Source: Atrichornis clamosus (Eukaryota > Chordata > Aves > Passeriformes > Menuridae). Taken from it: a stretch of 64,000 nucleotides of DNA. A program made the translations under genes and the position numbers. The DNA lies in the NCBI GenBank assembly GCA_013400975.1, contig WBMZ01009460.1:62001-126000 (forward strand). The letters run 5' to 3'. The notes beneath the pieces are model-generated. The model was given only the letters and a program-made list of their open reading frames with translations. It did not search any database and was not told the origin of the DNA. Numbering within the stretch: the stretch's first letter is position 1; the number at the start of each line of letters is the position of its first letter. This document shows, piece by piece, positions 1 to 12,572 of this stretch.

Positions 1-137
1 TCCAGTCTCACGACCCTCACAGTAAAGAATTTCATCCTAATATCTAATCTAAATTACCCTACTTCAGCTTAAGGCCATTCCCCCTTGTCCTATCTCCACA
101 TGCCCTTGTGAAAAGTCCCTCTCCAGCCCCTGTTCCC
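1..137 (-). mobile_element. CR1 LINE fragment, internal 3' region, cut by the window edge
   Basis: The + strand reads as the reverse complement of the avian CR1 LINE 3' region. It carries the words CACAGTAAAGAATTTC, CTAATATCTAATCTAAAT, CCATTCCCCCTTGTCCTAT and AAAAGTCCCTCTCCAGC, all standard in this family. Similarity stops near 137, where the sequence turns to unrelated text. The element continues to the left of the window, so its 3' tail is not visible. The copy is non-coding and old, with scattered substitutions. CR1 elements are non-LTR retrotransposons that are usually 5'-truncated and lack target-site duplications, so the inner edge is approximate. Confidence 0.92.
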
Positions 138-1489
138 TTGTTGTTCTCTTGCTAAACAGAAGTCAACAAAATGTACCCAGTCATTTTTTCTATCAAAGTC
201 ACAGCTACTGTTCAAGACAGCACATTTGACGTGGAGGAGGAAAAAGCCACAGCAGACCTGGGCGAGTGGTCAGTTACCTTCAGCGTTAAAAATAGCAGAG
301 TTCGACTTCAGCCAGCTCCACCTTCCAGCCGCTGGATCTCGTTACAGGCTTTGCTTCCCACCTCTAGATTAATGGAGCTGTCTACTATCTATTAGTGGAT
401 CAAATCACCTCTTAACCTCCTCTTCAATAAACTGAATAGATTGAAGGGAAGGAGACATTTAGCTTTCTCAAACGGGTGTGAAAGAACACCAGTCCTTCCT
501 CATGGCCAGAACAGGGTTGATGGAGGAGGTGTAATCAGAGGCAGGCATTGTACCAGTCCCCAGGGGCAATGCATTCATTCTAAGTAGTTTGGGAAGCTGA
601 GAAAAATATGGATTTAAGTGGAAAATTTATGGTCAACTATTGAAGATTTCTTCCTTTAGTTGGCTCCTGATATAATACTGCCTTTGATATTTTCAAGTGT
701 TTGAAATGTTCTTCCAGCAAATGCAGGAACAATGGGATTTGGTTGGTTTTTTTTTTTCACACAATCCACATCCATTAAATTAAAAAAAAAACCAAAAATA
801 ATGCACAAGCATCATAAAAGTACACCAAAAAAAATTTCCATCTTTTCAGTCCATTTCAGTAATCTATAGAACCATATCAAGCAATAGGCAATTATGCCAT
901 GCACATTATAATAGAGACGCACTGTTTATCATCCAAAGAGCCTGGAGCAACAGCTTCCCTTAGAATTGAGGAGGACTAAACTCCACTTGCTTGCTAAAAT
1001 TGCAAAGAGTTGGCTGGACTATAAGCCACCTGCAGCTCAGCTGTGCATAAGTCAGAGGCTGTTACTGTATTTTTATAAAAATATATTCACAAATCTTCAG
1101 ATTATCAAATATGAAAACACCTTCCAAGGCAAAGAGAACAAAAAAACTATGGTATTTTTACCATACTATGATATTAATACCATTTAGGAGTGCCTATATG
1201 TTTCATGGTTGTTTTGAATACTGGTGAATCCAAGAGAATAGGCTGGTTTCCAAGTATTTTCCCAGTTTTCTTCTGTGATTGGCACGAGTAAGACCAGTTG
1301 CCAACTTCAGAACTAACCTCACAATTTACTTATAAGATTTCGCCACCATTGTAAACACAGCTGAGAACCGATTATCAGAATTAATAATCAAGTTCCTGGT
1401 ATATGAATATGTATGCAGATTTTATTGCTTTAATATTCTAGTCTTATCATTCCCTGAATCCCAGCATATTTCTGCCAGTAAACATGTTC
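138..1489. other. Unique intergenic or intronic DNA, no gene seen
   Basis: The DNA is AT-rich and single-copy as far as can be seen within the window. Short open frames at 171-395 and 966-1187 have no recognisable domain, no coding-like composition and no neighbours of their own kind. An A-rich patch with several short A-runs lies around 781-835. I see nothing else here. Confidence 0.6.
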
Positions 1490-2380
1490 ATTCAAGTGCT
1501 TGCAGAGAGCCAGCATGCAAGGGGCATGAGAACTGGTGAAATAAATTCGTTTGGAAAGAGGAACAAGGGAAAAAGAAAACTAGCTTGCTTGTTGAGCACT
1601 CCTTTCACCATTTTCCTTCCACTTGTCCCAAAGTATTTATCACATCCCTCGACTTTATGACAGAAACTCGAAAGCTGTAGCATCATCAAAAGTAGCAAGC
1701 AGGGGGAGAGAAAAGCAGGGGGTGGAAGAAGCCTCAGCACTGTATGATTTGCTTCAAGACAAGGTTGCTTCTGAGGAATAATGAGTACATCCTGCTCAAA
1801 GCTGAGGCTCATCACGATTGTTACCTTTAATAACCCTGATTCCTCAGAAGAGCCCTCCGTGCCGAGGATGAGGCTGTGAGCTGGCAGCTTGAATTATTCA
1901 TGAGGGCTGGTGGAAAACAATCTGCTCTGGCATTAATGGTCTGTAAAGAGTTGCTTTTGACAAAACCATTTAACACCAGCAATAAAATAAATACATTAAT
2001 AAGGGGGAGGGGGAGATGGGGAGCATAATAATGATAATAATAATGATGTACTGATGTAAGCCACCCTGGAAAATATTGGTGGCTTAGACTGCAGATCACG
2101 GGCTCTTCCATCACGTCCCTCTTATCAGGAAGGAAAGAAGAAAGAGGAGAAAAACAAAACAAAACCAACCAAACAAAATAAAGCTTCTTGCTCCCAAATG
2201 GTGACATGTTGGAGTGTAAATCTCGGTTGGAGTTGGACAAACAGCAGATCTTGCAGAGGAAAACATGTAGAAGCCAAAGGAAGATATTATAGGTGATTAC
2301 ATCTCTGCTCCGAGCAGAGAAGGAGGCACGGAAAACCTGGAATGGTTTTCTTAAGTCTTTTTTATGTAGAAGCACGGAAA
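1490..2380. other. Non-coding block with candidate conserved segment and ATA/ATG repeat
   Basis: Two minus-strand frames (1492-1815 and 1827-2375, the latter 182 codons) span this block but resemble no protein family. The larger one translates a simple repeat at 2025-2048 into a tyrosine/histidine run, so I do not call it a gene. The stretch of about 1740-2000 has homeodomain-type words (GAATTATTCATGAG, GGCATTAATGG, TACATTAAT), a few retained CpGs and no repeat similarity, which is the look of a conserved non-coding element. A G-rich tract with three G-runs lies at 2003-2020. Regulatory function is an inference only. Confidence 0.3.
2025..2048. repeat. Imperfect ATA/ATG trinucleotide repeat
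   Basis: Eight trinucleotides of the form ATA or ATG run in tandem directly after a G-rich tract. On the minus strand they read as the Tyr/His run of a spurious open frame. Confidence 0.8.
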
Positions 2381-5300
2381 AGATTCAGAGGGTGAATGAC
2401 AACAGATCTTCTGGCTCCAGCTCTACCATAGTCTTGGTAGATTTCCATGGCTGATTTCTACATGTAAAAGTGACACTTGTTCTCTTCCTGGATAAATAAA
2501 GACAGTTAAGCTTTCATAACACATCAGGGTCTTAAGAATTTAAAGTCCAGGTAAGAGTTTGAGATTTTTAAGTGAAGGATTTTGTATTACACACTTAGCT
2601 AGACTAGATTGCATCTGTCAGATCCTCTTCACAGCAACTTATAAAAGAGCATCTTTGGAAAAGGAAGTATTTTGCACTGTTTTCAGCACATTCCAACCCA
2701 TTTGGGAAGTGTGGTTTTTTGAGAAGAAAAAAAAAAAAATAGTACTTGGCAATATTATTGTGGCCCTTGAGTTGTTTGACTCTTGTCAGGAAATCATGTC
2801 AGTATAAATTTTCATTTTAATCTGTGTAAAAGAGATTACTTCTGCAATTGGGAGGTAAGATTCCAACAAGACAAATAAAATAAATATTAAACATTCTCTT
2901 GGCTAAGAAAATCAGTCTAGACACTGCTCGTGTCACATTTCATTTATTTCCAGTAAGATTTCCTTTGTAAAAAAGGAGAAAATAGATCAGAAATATTTAT
3001 GCTATTTGCTTAACCATAAAACCACTGGCATGGGAACTGTTCAGATATTCATCAGTAAAACTTTTTTCTGGGTTCAGGAAGCAAACGCCACAGTCTCAGG
3101 TGCCACACTGTTCACCCCCTGCCCCAGAGCAGGGCTGATTGCAGTCATCATCCGTGGGGACACTGTTTGTCCTGCTCTGGGACACCTCCAAACCAAGGGC
3201 TCTAACACCTCCTCACCTTACCATTTCTCATTATTTTCCAGATTTCTGATCAATCTTCTCGCCTTTTTCTAAGTCACCTCATCCACAAGCAGAAACCTTA
3301 CTGAGCATCTGTCCCGGTTTGACAGCATCACAAGTGCCACAACAATTAGCCCCAGTAATAAATTGCAGCATTTATATCAGGTCATTTGTACCACAGAGGG
3401 AATTATAAACAAGTGGCTCCAAGCCTTCCTGCAACAGCCCCGGATCCAGCAAAGCTTTCCAATGTGCAGCTAATTTAACAGGCTATTTTTCATCACCATC
3501 CAGGCAAAGTAATTGAACACATGCTTAATTTCAAGCACACATCTAAAACTTACTGCTCCTAGTGAGACTGAAGCATTTATTGTGTTTTGGTGAACCAAGC
3601 TGGTACGCACAGATCGAGCCACAAGCACACGAGCCAGCAGGATTGTTCACGTTCTAAAGTCATACACCTGTTAAGTGCTTTATTGGACTGAGGGCATAAT
3701 TAGTGCAAATGTAGCTATATTTATTTAATTACAAGCAGGTCTAATGACTAAAATTATTTTTAAAAGAACAGGATATTTCCAGAGGCCAACTGTGAAACTA
3801 ACTCGTATTCCAAGATCTAATTCTGCATCCTCTTTGAATCCAAAGAGACAAAACAACTGCTGTGTTTTTCTCAGTCCCACAGAAATCATACTTGAATCAA
3901 ATTATCTTTTGTATTTATCAGCTAAATAATTCTGTCAACTGTCCAACAACTGCAGCAGCCCCAGGAGCTTTTGTAAACTAGCTGATGAATGATTGGTTAA
4001 ATAAATCTGCTACAATTATTCTGGTAATGAAAAACAAAAACGACAGCATGTCTTCTCTAACACAAGCTAAATCCTATTTGCTGCTTTTTGGTAATGGGAT
4101 ATATTGTATTTCTTTACCAGTGAGGATTTATTTTTGCGGTTAATTGCAAAGCTCAAAATAGCTTAAGAATCTTTTGGTTTTTTCTGAGATAAGATCTTAA
4201 AAAGCTAACATTCATGTTGTCCAGGCTTATCATAATGTAACATTTGACTTAATGAAACTCAAGAATGAGTCAAGCATCCCTGAATTTATAGACTCTTTGT
4301 GCGTTGAGAAACAGACATGAGCTCAGACTCCGACCGTAATGAATAGGAGCAAGAGCACGAACAAACAGCTATTTATATGAGGGCAGTGTCTCCACAAAAA
4401 GCTACAAGGTCCCTGGGTCAAACTCTCAGCTGGTGTAAATGCCTCTTTGCATTTTATTAGAAATATGTTTTAATTAAAAGCACAGCAAGGTGTCAAAATG
4501 GAGCCAAACAACTCATCTTTTCCATGATCCTGCCATAATCCATCTATAACCTGTCTCAGCCATGTGTCTGCGACTGACAGAAAAAAAATAGGAAGTCTTT
4601 CATCCTACTGAAATAAGTTTCTGATAAGGCATAAATGACTGACCATGAGCATTCAAAAAATTGGTGTGTGCTGCCATTCCAGTACCACAAAATGTGTACT
4701 CAGTCCTCAAGTCAAAGAGGCTTCAATACTTTTTTAGTTGTTAGAAAAAGAATATGAAAGAAAGAAACAACTTGGGCTCTTGTGTGGAGCTGGGTTTTCT
4801 CCAGGAATTATATACACAGATATCAGTCCTCTGTGGGGAGAACATTTAAAATGTTGACACATTTTCTCTTTTTGTGCCTTGCCAGACCCAAATCCACTGC
4901 AGTCTTTGCAGGTCTCTGAATCCTGAAGGAAAGGTATCCAGGATTGCTTGCATGTGTTCTGGACCATGTTTTGATTCTGCATTTGTTATTGTGTGTATTC
5001 TGCAAGTGTTTTTACAAGCCAAGCTGTATTTAAACAAACAGCAGAAAACAAGATTCATGGGCTAGTTTGGCTTCATTTTAGAACCAAAATAGTTTTACCA
5101 AGAGAAGAAAGCTCACACAGTTTACGAAGTTATGCAGGAAGAATAAAGAAATAAGGCATAAGTAATGGTTGACTGAATTCCTATTGAAGGAATACAGGAA
5201 TTCAGACCTGCTATGTGAATAAGAAATCACAGAAATCTTTTACAAGCAGAACAGGCTTTGAAATTTGCTCAAACACACCAGTAATTTTGAATAGGCAGCA

Positions 5301-7882
5301 ATCCATAATAAACGAGGGTTCTTAAATCACGATCTGATCACAGGCAACACATGGAGTGAGAAATCCCTGGATGAACGCCACACAGGTGTACTTATTTCAT
5401 GAGCAGGTGATGTTATTTGGTCTGTAAAGTGCCCAGGAAAATCTTAGTTGGCAATCCTACAGTCCTCGAGGAACAATTTTTTTTGGTTTAGTCTGTGGAC
5501 AGTTACATTTACTTGCCACAAGCATTGCAATACCATGGACAGAGCACTTATATTTAGAAAAATGAGGGGAAAAGGTTGATGGCAGTCCCAACGACCTGCT
5601 CTGTTCTTCCCATACTCTGCTGTGACTCTGGGAACATTAACTTCACTAGTAAGAGCTGGAGCAGCGTTATTTTGCCATCAACAGTTAAACTGTGGCCACA
5701 ATTTTCTTTTTGGAAAGGAAAAGTTGTGATTTACTTCACTAGGGCTAGAACTGGAGGGAAATTCTAAAGCCACAAATACAAAAATCCTGAAGCATAGAGA
5801 GGAGCTGGCAAAGTGTTCACAGCAGACTCATAGATGAGATGGGCTAAAGAATTCAAGCCTCTGCAATTTATTGTTACAGAGAGGCAAAGATTTGGGCAGA
5901 AGCACAACCTCTAAGGGATCACATTATAAAAAAAGCTACATAAGTGTGTTTATGTTAAAACATAGAGACTTTTTTCTTCTCCAAATGATTTTTTTTAAAA
6001 AGGCTTAAATTTTAATACACCTATATGCATGTTTGTTTGCGTATTGCTGTCCTTTTGTGGTTGCATTTTTTTTTCTGCTCCCAAGGATGATCAAGGTCAG
6101 TCTACAAGGTCTGGGGAGCTTAATCAAATGCAAATTAAAACATGAACGCACAGAAGATCATAATATTCAATAAGGCAACTTTGGAAATAGTGTAAGTGAA
6201 TTAGAGGGTTGAAGGCATAATTCATTTTCGATGGATAATGTAAAGCTACGTGGGAAGGAAATGCTCGTGCATTTGCAAAGCCCAGAGTAGGCTCAGAATA
6301 AGGAACTAGATAGATGGATTTAGCAGGTAACACGTAATGTTTCCCTGAGGTGACTCAATTTCCCTGAGAAATGAAGCAATTCTTGCACCTGTGCAACAGG
6401 GTTATGAAACCCTGGGGAATCAAATACCCTGTCTAGAAGTTAAAATTTGTTATTACATATGCAAGATTTAATTCATGAATATCTGTGCAGCGAGAACTAT
6501 TTTCCATATAACTGCAGCCATGTTCTGAGACAAGCATCCCAACGAAGAGGGAACAAACTCCAGAAAGTCTGGGAGAAGAATGTACCCTCTGCTGACACAC
6601 AAGTCCTCACAAGAATGGCAAAATCAAAGCATATCTGCACCTGCAGCGAGAAACAGATACCAGGGAGAAGCTAGGGAGTGATAGTGGTTATAGTGGTACA
6701 AGATGATGTCTGGAAGCTTGTCTGCTGCTGTTTGTATACAAAAAGTACCAAAAATGAGCAAGGAGATAATGGTTTAAAAAAAAAGTCTTGGAGCAATACT
6801 TAATTGCCACCTCTAGAAAATAGGCAGAAAGTGAAAGTTGTGTGCATTTGTTTCCATTTCAGAAGTTTTTTAAGTGAAGTAGCTGATTTCAACCAGTTTG
6901 CAATCTCAGTTCTCTCCCAATCCCTTACGGACACCCAAATCCTTACCAGCCCTTTATGATATCAGCTGAGTGGTATGACAGAACAGAATAAAAACAGATT
7001 TCTTTAAAATTTGCATTTTGTGAGCATCAAGGACTCTCACTGGTTCAAAAAAGCATGAGCTTGTACCAGCAGGGTATGAATATTTGAAGTCCTGGGCAAG
7101 CAGCCCTGCTCAGGTAGCTGCTCACGTCGCTGACTGAGGATGCTGTTCACCCTTTCAGGCTGAGCTCAGCACAGAGGACAAGCTGCTAAATCAGACCTTG
7201 GCAGATCCAGCCCCCCAAACAAGAGGGATGCAGTTCAGTCCCTGGGGGCAGCAATCCATAAGTAGACCACGGTCGCTTTGTAAATTTGGCCCTCGTTAAA
7301 ATGGGTGAATACATAATCTCATGCTAATTCTTGCAGTAATTCCCTTGCACACAGCTTTCATATTTCTGGATAATTAGAAGAAAATGTAATCCATTCCTAG
7401 AGACACATTGCTCTCAGTGTTTCCTCTTCTTTAATAAAGATTTTGCAATTACACTTCCCTGGCAAACGGCCCAGCTCAGTGACCTTGTGTATTTTACCTG
7501 CAGGATAATAAGCGACAGGAATGGAACACAAACAGCTATTAGTATTACAGTTTGCATTTAAATATGTGGAGGAAAACAGGAGCTTGTTAGAGCAGGGCTG
7601 GCCTTTGTGAACACTCCACCACTGCCATCCCCAGCTGTTTAATGTGTCATCAACATGACCAACTTTTCTTCTCACCTTTTCCACTCAGCCGTAATTAAAT
7701 TGCCCACATCAGAATGCACTAAACAGCACAAGTTCCCCTGATTTCTAGTGACTGTATTTCAGAAGCATCAGCTTTCCACTTTGACTTACTCTTAGTCTCT
7801 CTCCTGTACCAACTATCAGCACCAAACCATTCCCATTTCTCTTATAAACTTCAGTGAAGGAAAAAGCCTCTGGAGTACCAAC
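2381..7882. other. Unique AT-rich non-coding DNA
   Basis: No gene, RNA or transposon is recognisable in these 5.5 kb. The open frames present are all short (under about 100 codons), mutually overlapping near 4734-5065, and unlike any protein I know. A perfect 10-bp inverted repeat lies at 5173-5205 and is listed separately. The segment at about 3300-3480 (CAACAATTAGCCCC, GGGAATTATAAACAAG) is unique sequence rich in homeodomain- and Sox-like words, and could be tested for conservation. Confidence 0.55.
5173..5205. repeat. Perfect 10-bp inverted repeat with 13-nt loop
   Basis: CTGAATTCCT at 5173-5182 is the exact reverse complement of AGGAATTCAG at 5196-5205. Inside the loop AGGAAT at 5188-5193 can pair instead with ATTCCT at 5177-5182, so two alternative stems exist. 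About one perfect 10-bp inverted repeat with a loop this short is expected by chance in 64 kb, so no function is claimed. Confidence 0.8.
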
Positions 7883-7900
7883 AAAAAAAAAAAAAAAAAA
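7883..7900. repeat. A18 homopolymer
   Basis: An uninterrupted run of 18 A residues is followed by CCAACAAAC. No SINE or LINE body precedes it, so it is not clearly a retrotransposon tail. It is probably a length-variable microsatellite. Confidence 0.9.
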
Positions 7901-9229
7901 CCAACAAACTATATGAGAAGCCCAGAGTTAGGGGATACCCCTCGCCTACCTCCCCTACCTGAATACCCACTTAGCTGTTTAGTCCATGTTAAAATTAATT
8001 ATCTTCTTGCAGCATGGAGACTACCAAAAAACCCCAACCAAACAAAAAATCCTACTTTTTTTTTTTTAATAGATGTGATAAGATTAAAAAACTGGGTTAT
8101 TCTGTGGCTAAGCTTGTGACAGGAAAAAAGCACTTCCCACCTGTGAATCCAGAAGTCCTTTGCAGGTAGTAGTTCACCTCTGTATCACTCCTGAACAATA
8201 GGATAATAGTGTTTTACTGTTTGGGTGCAGAGAAGCTCAGTGATGGCTCAACACCACATGGCATTTTCGAGTTGGAAGAGACAATAAAACTGAGGTAGGA
8301 GAGCTATTGCAGTCGTTCCAGCTAATAAATGTATGTTAGGGAGATGTGCATGTTGGGAGACGGGTTGGCCACAGCATCAACACAATTTTATCCTGGTGCA
8401 GCTGATTGTTTTGGTGGAACACAGGATGGAGGCAAACCTGACCAATGCCTCATGGTTCTTAAGGTCTAACCTCATTCCTCAAAGGCAGAGCAGGAAGAGA
8501 CCTGCAGATATCAGATCGACTCTCAACTGCCTGTTTCCACTGCTCACAGTGTAATTAAATTATAAACAAAAGGAGCAGTTATTGATCAGGTTAAAATATT
8601 TTGCCGAGAGAGACGCTTGTTTTGCGCCAGGACATCCTGAGAGATTTGCAAGCCTCAACTGCAGCGATCAATCACAGCTCTATGCTGCAAAGCCCTAGAA
8701 AAAGCCTTAAATACGTCAAAAGAAAAAAAAGGGTGGGGGGAAAAAAAAAAAAAAGCCAAATGCTGACTTATCCTTTTTCTTCTCCATTCAAAATCCACCT
8801 GGGGTACACAAAACTTTCCTTTTCCCCATTACATTATAAACTGAAGTGACCTCCAAACGTCCAGTTTCTCCCCGGGTCAAGAAAGGTTTTCAACTCACCC
8901 TGTGGTAACATCTCATAAGTTAAATCAAGGTTCAGGCACCAAACACACACAGTCAAAGCAGTCAGGAGAGAGCCTACAAGGTTAACAGCTGACAGCTGAC
9001 TGAAATGGCATGAAGGTTAATTGCTATTTGCAAAGCACTTTTCAGGTCTCTTCAGATAAAAGGTTTTCTGTCTCCATTAAGAAACTTTGAAGCAAATTGC
9101 AACCAGTGAGTAATCAGTGTTCAGTGCCTCAAAATGCTCAAGACAATCAGCTCCTAAACGCTGTCAGATGAGAAATATTTTGAGAAATAACAAGCAGAGA
9201 AAACACACTTCTGTTTTCAGTATGAGCAT
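7901..9229. other. Unique non-coding DNA with A-rich patches
   Basis: Several A-rich tracts occur (8023-8049 of the AAACCCCAACC type; 8721-8754 with a G-run inside). CAGCTGACAGCTGAC at about 8986-9000 is a small tandem E-box duplication. No credible coding sequence is present. Confidence 0.55.
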
Positions 9230-9455
9230 TATACGATGCAGCCCCGAGACCCCGGAAGGAACTGCAGCCACTGCCTGTTCTGCACCCGACAGGCAGGGAT
9301 TCACCACCCCAAACACACGGAGCCCCGATGGCCATCCCCGGGTGGTTTGTCCCCCCGTGACACCCCACAGAGGAGGGACGGGACTTGCCCGGGGGGCAGG
9401 AGCAAAGAGCGCTGAGAAGTGAAAGCATCCCTGCGCCTCACCTGCCCGCCAGGTC
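9230..9455. other. Short GC- and CpG-rich patch
   Basis: About thirteen CpG dinucleotides fall within roughly 225 bp, in a window otherwise strongly depleted of CpG. C-rich words such as CCCCGAG, CCCCGGG and CCCGGGG are present. Overlapping open frames on both strands (9117-9422 +, 9147-9428 -, 9164-9577 -) reflect the scarcity of AT-rich stop codons here, not coding. It is too short for a classic CpG island. It could be an orphan CpG patch, a distal promoter for a non-coding RNA, or a local GC fluctuation. Confidence 0.5.
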
Positions 9456-12400
9456 TGCTGACAGTTCAGAGGTGCCACAAAGGGCTGGGGCAGTGGAAGA
9501 GGAATTAACCAGGAATATGAAGAGTGAATGACCAGAGGTGAGAGGAAAAGAGCAATGAAGCAGCTCTTTGAAGCCAAGCCATATCTTTCCAGGGTAGAGT
9601 GGCTCCCTAGGAAGGGTTACAGTGGAACAAGGGAACATCACTCGGTCTAGACCAGTGCCAGTAATGAAATGAAAGCCCCTTTAGCTGTAAGGTGTTGTCA
9701 TCTGAACTGTTTGTGCATTCCAAGGAGAAGCATCCATAGATCAAGATAATCCCCTTTCTCGCTTGTGCTGATTTCAGTCTGTTCATTTTTTTCAGTGTCA
9801 GCAAGTTCTGTATTGTTTGTAAGCCAAAAAGTGACAGCAGTTTGATCTTAGTTCACCCAATATGTGCTTGCCATGGGACACGTGGCTCCCATACACTAAT
9901 TCATTTCATTGAGCAGAAGCTGAGAGCCTGAGAGGTCCTGTGACCTCACTCCCACAGGTTTGAGATTTTTTCTTAAATGCCTCTCAGGCTTGTTAACAAA
10001 AATTAAAATAAATTAAAATATCATACTTTTTTAAAAAAATCTAACATTTTGTAAAAAAAATTTTAAAAAGAAAAAGGCCCAGGCTGGTTTGAGGACCAAC
10101 TGATTATGGTTTGGGTTTGTTTTGGTTTTGGTTTTTTTTAATTCAAAAAAGCTTATGAACATGACCAATGCAAGTCTTTTCTTTGAATCAGAGCTTGGGA
10201 GAAAGTTCTATTTATGGGTGGATGAGGGAAGATAGATAAAATTAAATGCACACCCAGGGACGGGACTGTGAAAATCTGCACTCTCCCTAATATAATGAAA
10301 AGCTGAGAAGTGTGACATGTTTGCAGATTATTTATTAACAGTAGGACAGAAGCTATTTTAGGCACATGTCTTTAGACCATTAACAGAGTAATTTACTCTC
10401 CAGAGTGCCCTTTCAGGAAACAGTAGGAACTAAGTAAACCCCATATATCATTCAGAAGCAGGAACAATTCTCATTGTTTTTTTCCTAAATCTATTTCCTT
10501 TTCTCAGAACTTTGTCACCATATGGTCAACAAGAAAGCAATGTAACAGGATCTGATAAGACTGAATTATATATTTTAGCAAGCTTCAGGGGTTGGGACAA
10601 GGCATTTAAATAAATCAGTTACGGAATTAGGACAAATTGTTTTCCACCTTATTAAATGGGGAAAAAAAAAAAAGAAAACAAACCAAAATCTACAGAAAGG
10701 AAAGACTTCACAAGGGATCTAATTCATGAGGGACTTCACAGACACGATAGCAATGAAGGGTCAGGCACAGTTGTTTCCCAAGATAGCATGTTAGAAATGG
10801 CTCCTTCCTGGGTAATTTTTTTTAATTCCTCTACGAGAAGCAGGCAGCAAACACGACACAATAGACACCAAGGCCTGACAGCAGGCAGGATGTGTTGCTG
10901 TTCTCCATCACTGCATGTGTTCAGTTTTGCACCGCTCCAACAGCTGCGTCCTCTCTGTCTGCACATCTCGTGTCAGATTAAAGAAAAAAAATCAATCTGA
11001 GAGAGAACAAAAGTGCCCCCTCACACACAAATTGCACACTGATGTGTGGGGTGTGGTGTGCATAGCCGAGAGGCAGAGTGTTGTGTTTGCTGTGGGTTTG
11101 CAATGGAAATTAAATGGCCTTCACCTCCAGCAAGGCAAACTGGAAGAGTGAACGTAAAGCCCAGAGAAAAGCAAAACCAGAGCCTTTTCCAACAGGTTCT
11201 AATAACATTAAATGGGATGAATAACGAGAACAGCAAGGAATTTTTGTTCTGGCTTTCTGCTCAGAGAGGTCTCGTTTGATTTCTCAAAATAGGACTTCAG
11301 TAAGTTTTTGGGGGGTGCAGTTTCTGTCCTCCAGAGATAAATTTCACACAGGGAAAGGAGACACAAGTTCCTAGGTCCATCACAATATTAAACTGGTTTT
11401 TTCCACTTAGCCATTTCAGCATCCTTTTTCTACCCCAGTTTCACTTTCACACCATCCCCATCAAGGCTACAACCATATGAACATTCTCCAGTGTTATGGT
11501 GTAACACATATCAAAACATATCATGGAGATTTATGTTCACTTTGAAGCAGAAGAAAAGCATGAGAAGCCCATCCAAGTGCTCTTTTGTATCTGCTACAAT
11601 GCAGCTGCAAATTGATTTTAATTTTTCCAGAAGATGAATAAAATATTACAGCTGGCGCTGAGGTTTGTAGCGTGGAAGTGGTCCTCATGCTCCACTGCAG
11701 GGCTCCAAAAGCCACCACAAGCCTTTCTGGGGCCTGCAGGGAAATCACTACAGATGTGGGACCCTCCTAAGCACCCAGGGGAGCACAGCAGTGCATTGAG
11801 GAAGAACTGGAGGATTCCAGTCAAAATAATGCATTTACCCAGGAATAGTATTCCAGAGTCAGAAAATAATCCTGAAAAAGCATAAGCTGCTGAAATAGGG
11901 CCTGTCCCTCTGTGAACCTCGCAAATTGTGTTTTCATTTCCATTTATCAGATGTTGGTCTTTCCAGATGCATGTATCTTTTTGGAAAACCTGCAAAGGCA
12001 AGACACACAGCTCTTGCTCTCAGCTCTTTGGAATAACCTAAATTAAAAGTGAGTGATCAGTTTTCCCAGCTGTGGCATTGTGTGTCCACACAAACCATCT
12101 TTGTGGTTCTTTCAGCTCCAAAGCCAGGGCTGCCTGACACTTACAGCCTTTTATTTTCCTTGAAGAAGGAGTTTTTGGGCACTCCACTTAGCAAGAAAAC
12201 ACAGGCAGAGTATGAATAAAACCCTGTAAACCCTCACAACTCTGCACACCTTGAGGATATTCCCCTATTGTAAATACACTTTGTATAAACAAGTATTTGT
12301 GTAGACGAGGAATGTCTGGGAGTGACGCTCCACTATCAGCAAACTCAGGTTAATTTACTTTTGCAATATTTTTTTTGAGAAATTCAACTTCCTTTAAATA

Positions 12401-12537
12401 AAGGAGAGAAAATAAATAAAAACACAGTCCAGATGGAAACAAAGTCTGTTCCTTCTTCATTAGCCAAGCCACAGACAAGTTATAATTCACGTCTCCCTGG
12501 AGTGTCATCATTACCCAAATTTGGAAAACAAGCGTAA
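9456..12537. other. Unique non-coding DNA
   Basis: The DNA is AT-rich, with a strongly A/T-only stretch at about 9995-10075 and a GGTTT/GGTTTT-type low-complexity tract at 10106-10140. A GT-rich patch lies at 11043-11083. Short frames of 60-130 codons at 10656-11279 and 11521-12001 overlap one another on both strands and have no recognisable product. Confidence 0.5.
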
Positions 12538-12572
12538 GGGTTAGGGGGTGATGGTGGGGGGAGAGGAGGGGG
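12538..12572 (+). other. Canonical G-quadruplex motif
   Basis: Four G-runs on the + strand satisfy the G3+N1-7 rule: GGG (12538-12540), loop TTA, GGGGG (12544-12548), 7-nt loop, GGGGGG (12556-12561), 6-nt loop, GGGGG (12568-12572). The first two runs form a telomere-like GGGTTAGGG. It is the only full canonical motif I found by eye. Near misses with three adequate runs are at about 2003-2020, 13982-14015 and 43453-43466. Folding in the cell is not shown by the sequence. Confidence 0.75.

Noticed and set aside
1492..2375. Two adjacent minus-strand frames of 107 and 182 codons
   Set aside because: They read through a simple repeat and G-rich DNA, are in separate frames with a stop between, and resemble no protein.
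8255..8325. Possible degraded CR1 terminus (TTCGAGTTGGAAGAGAC ... GTTCCAGC)
   Set aside because: Only a few words resemble the element and the order needs a large insertion. Too weak to call.
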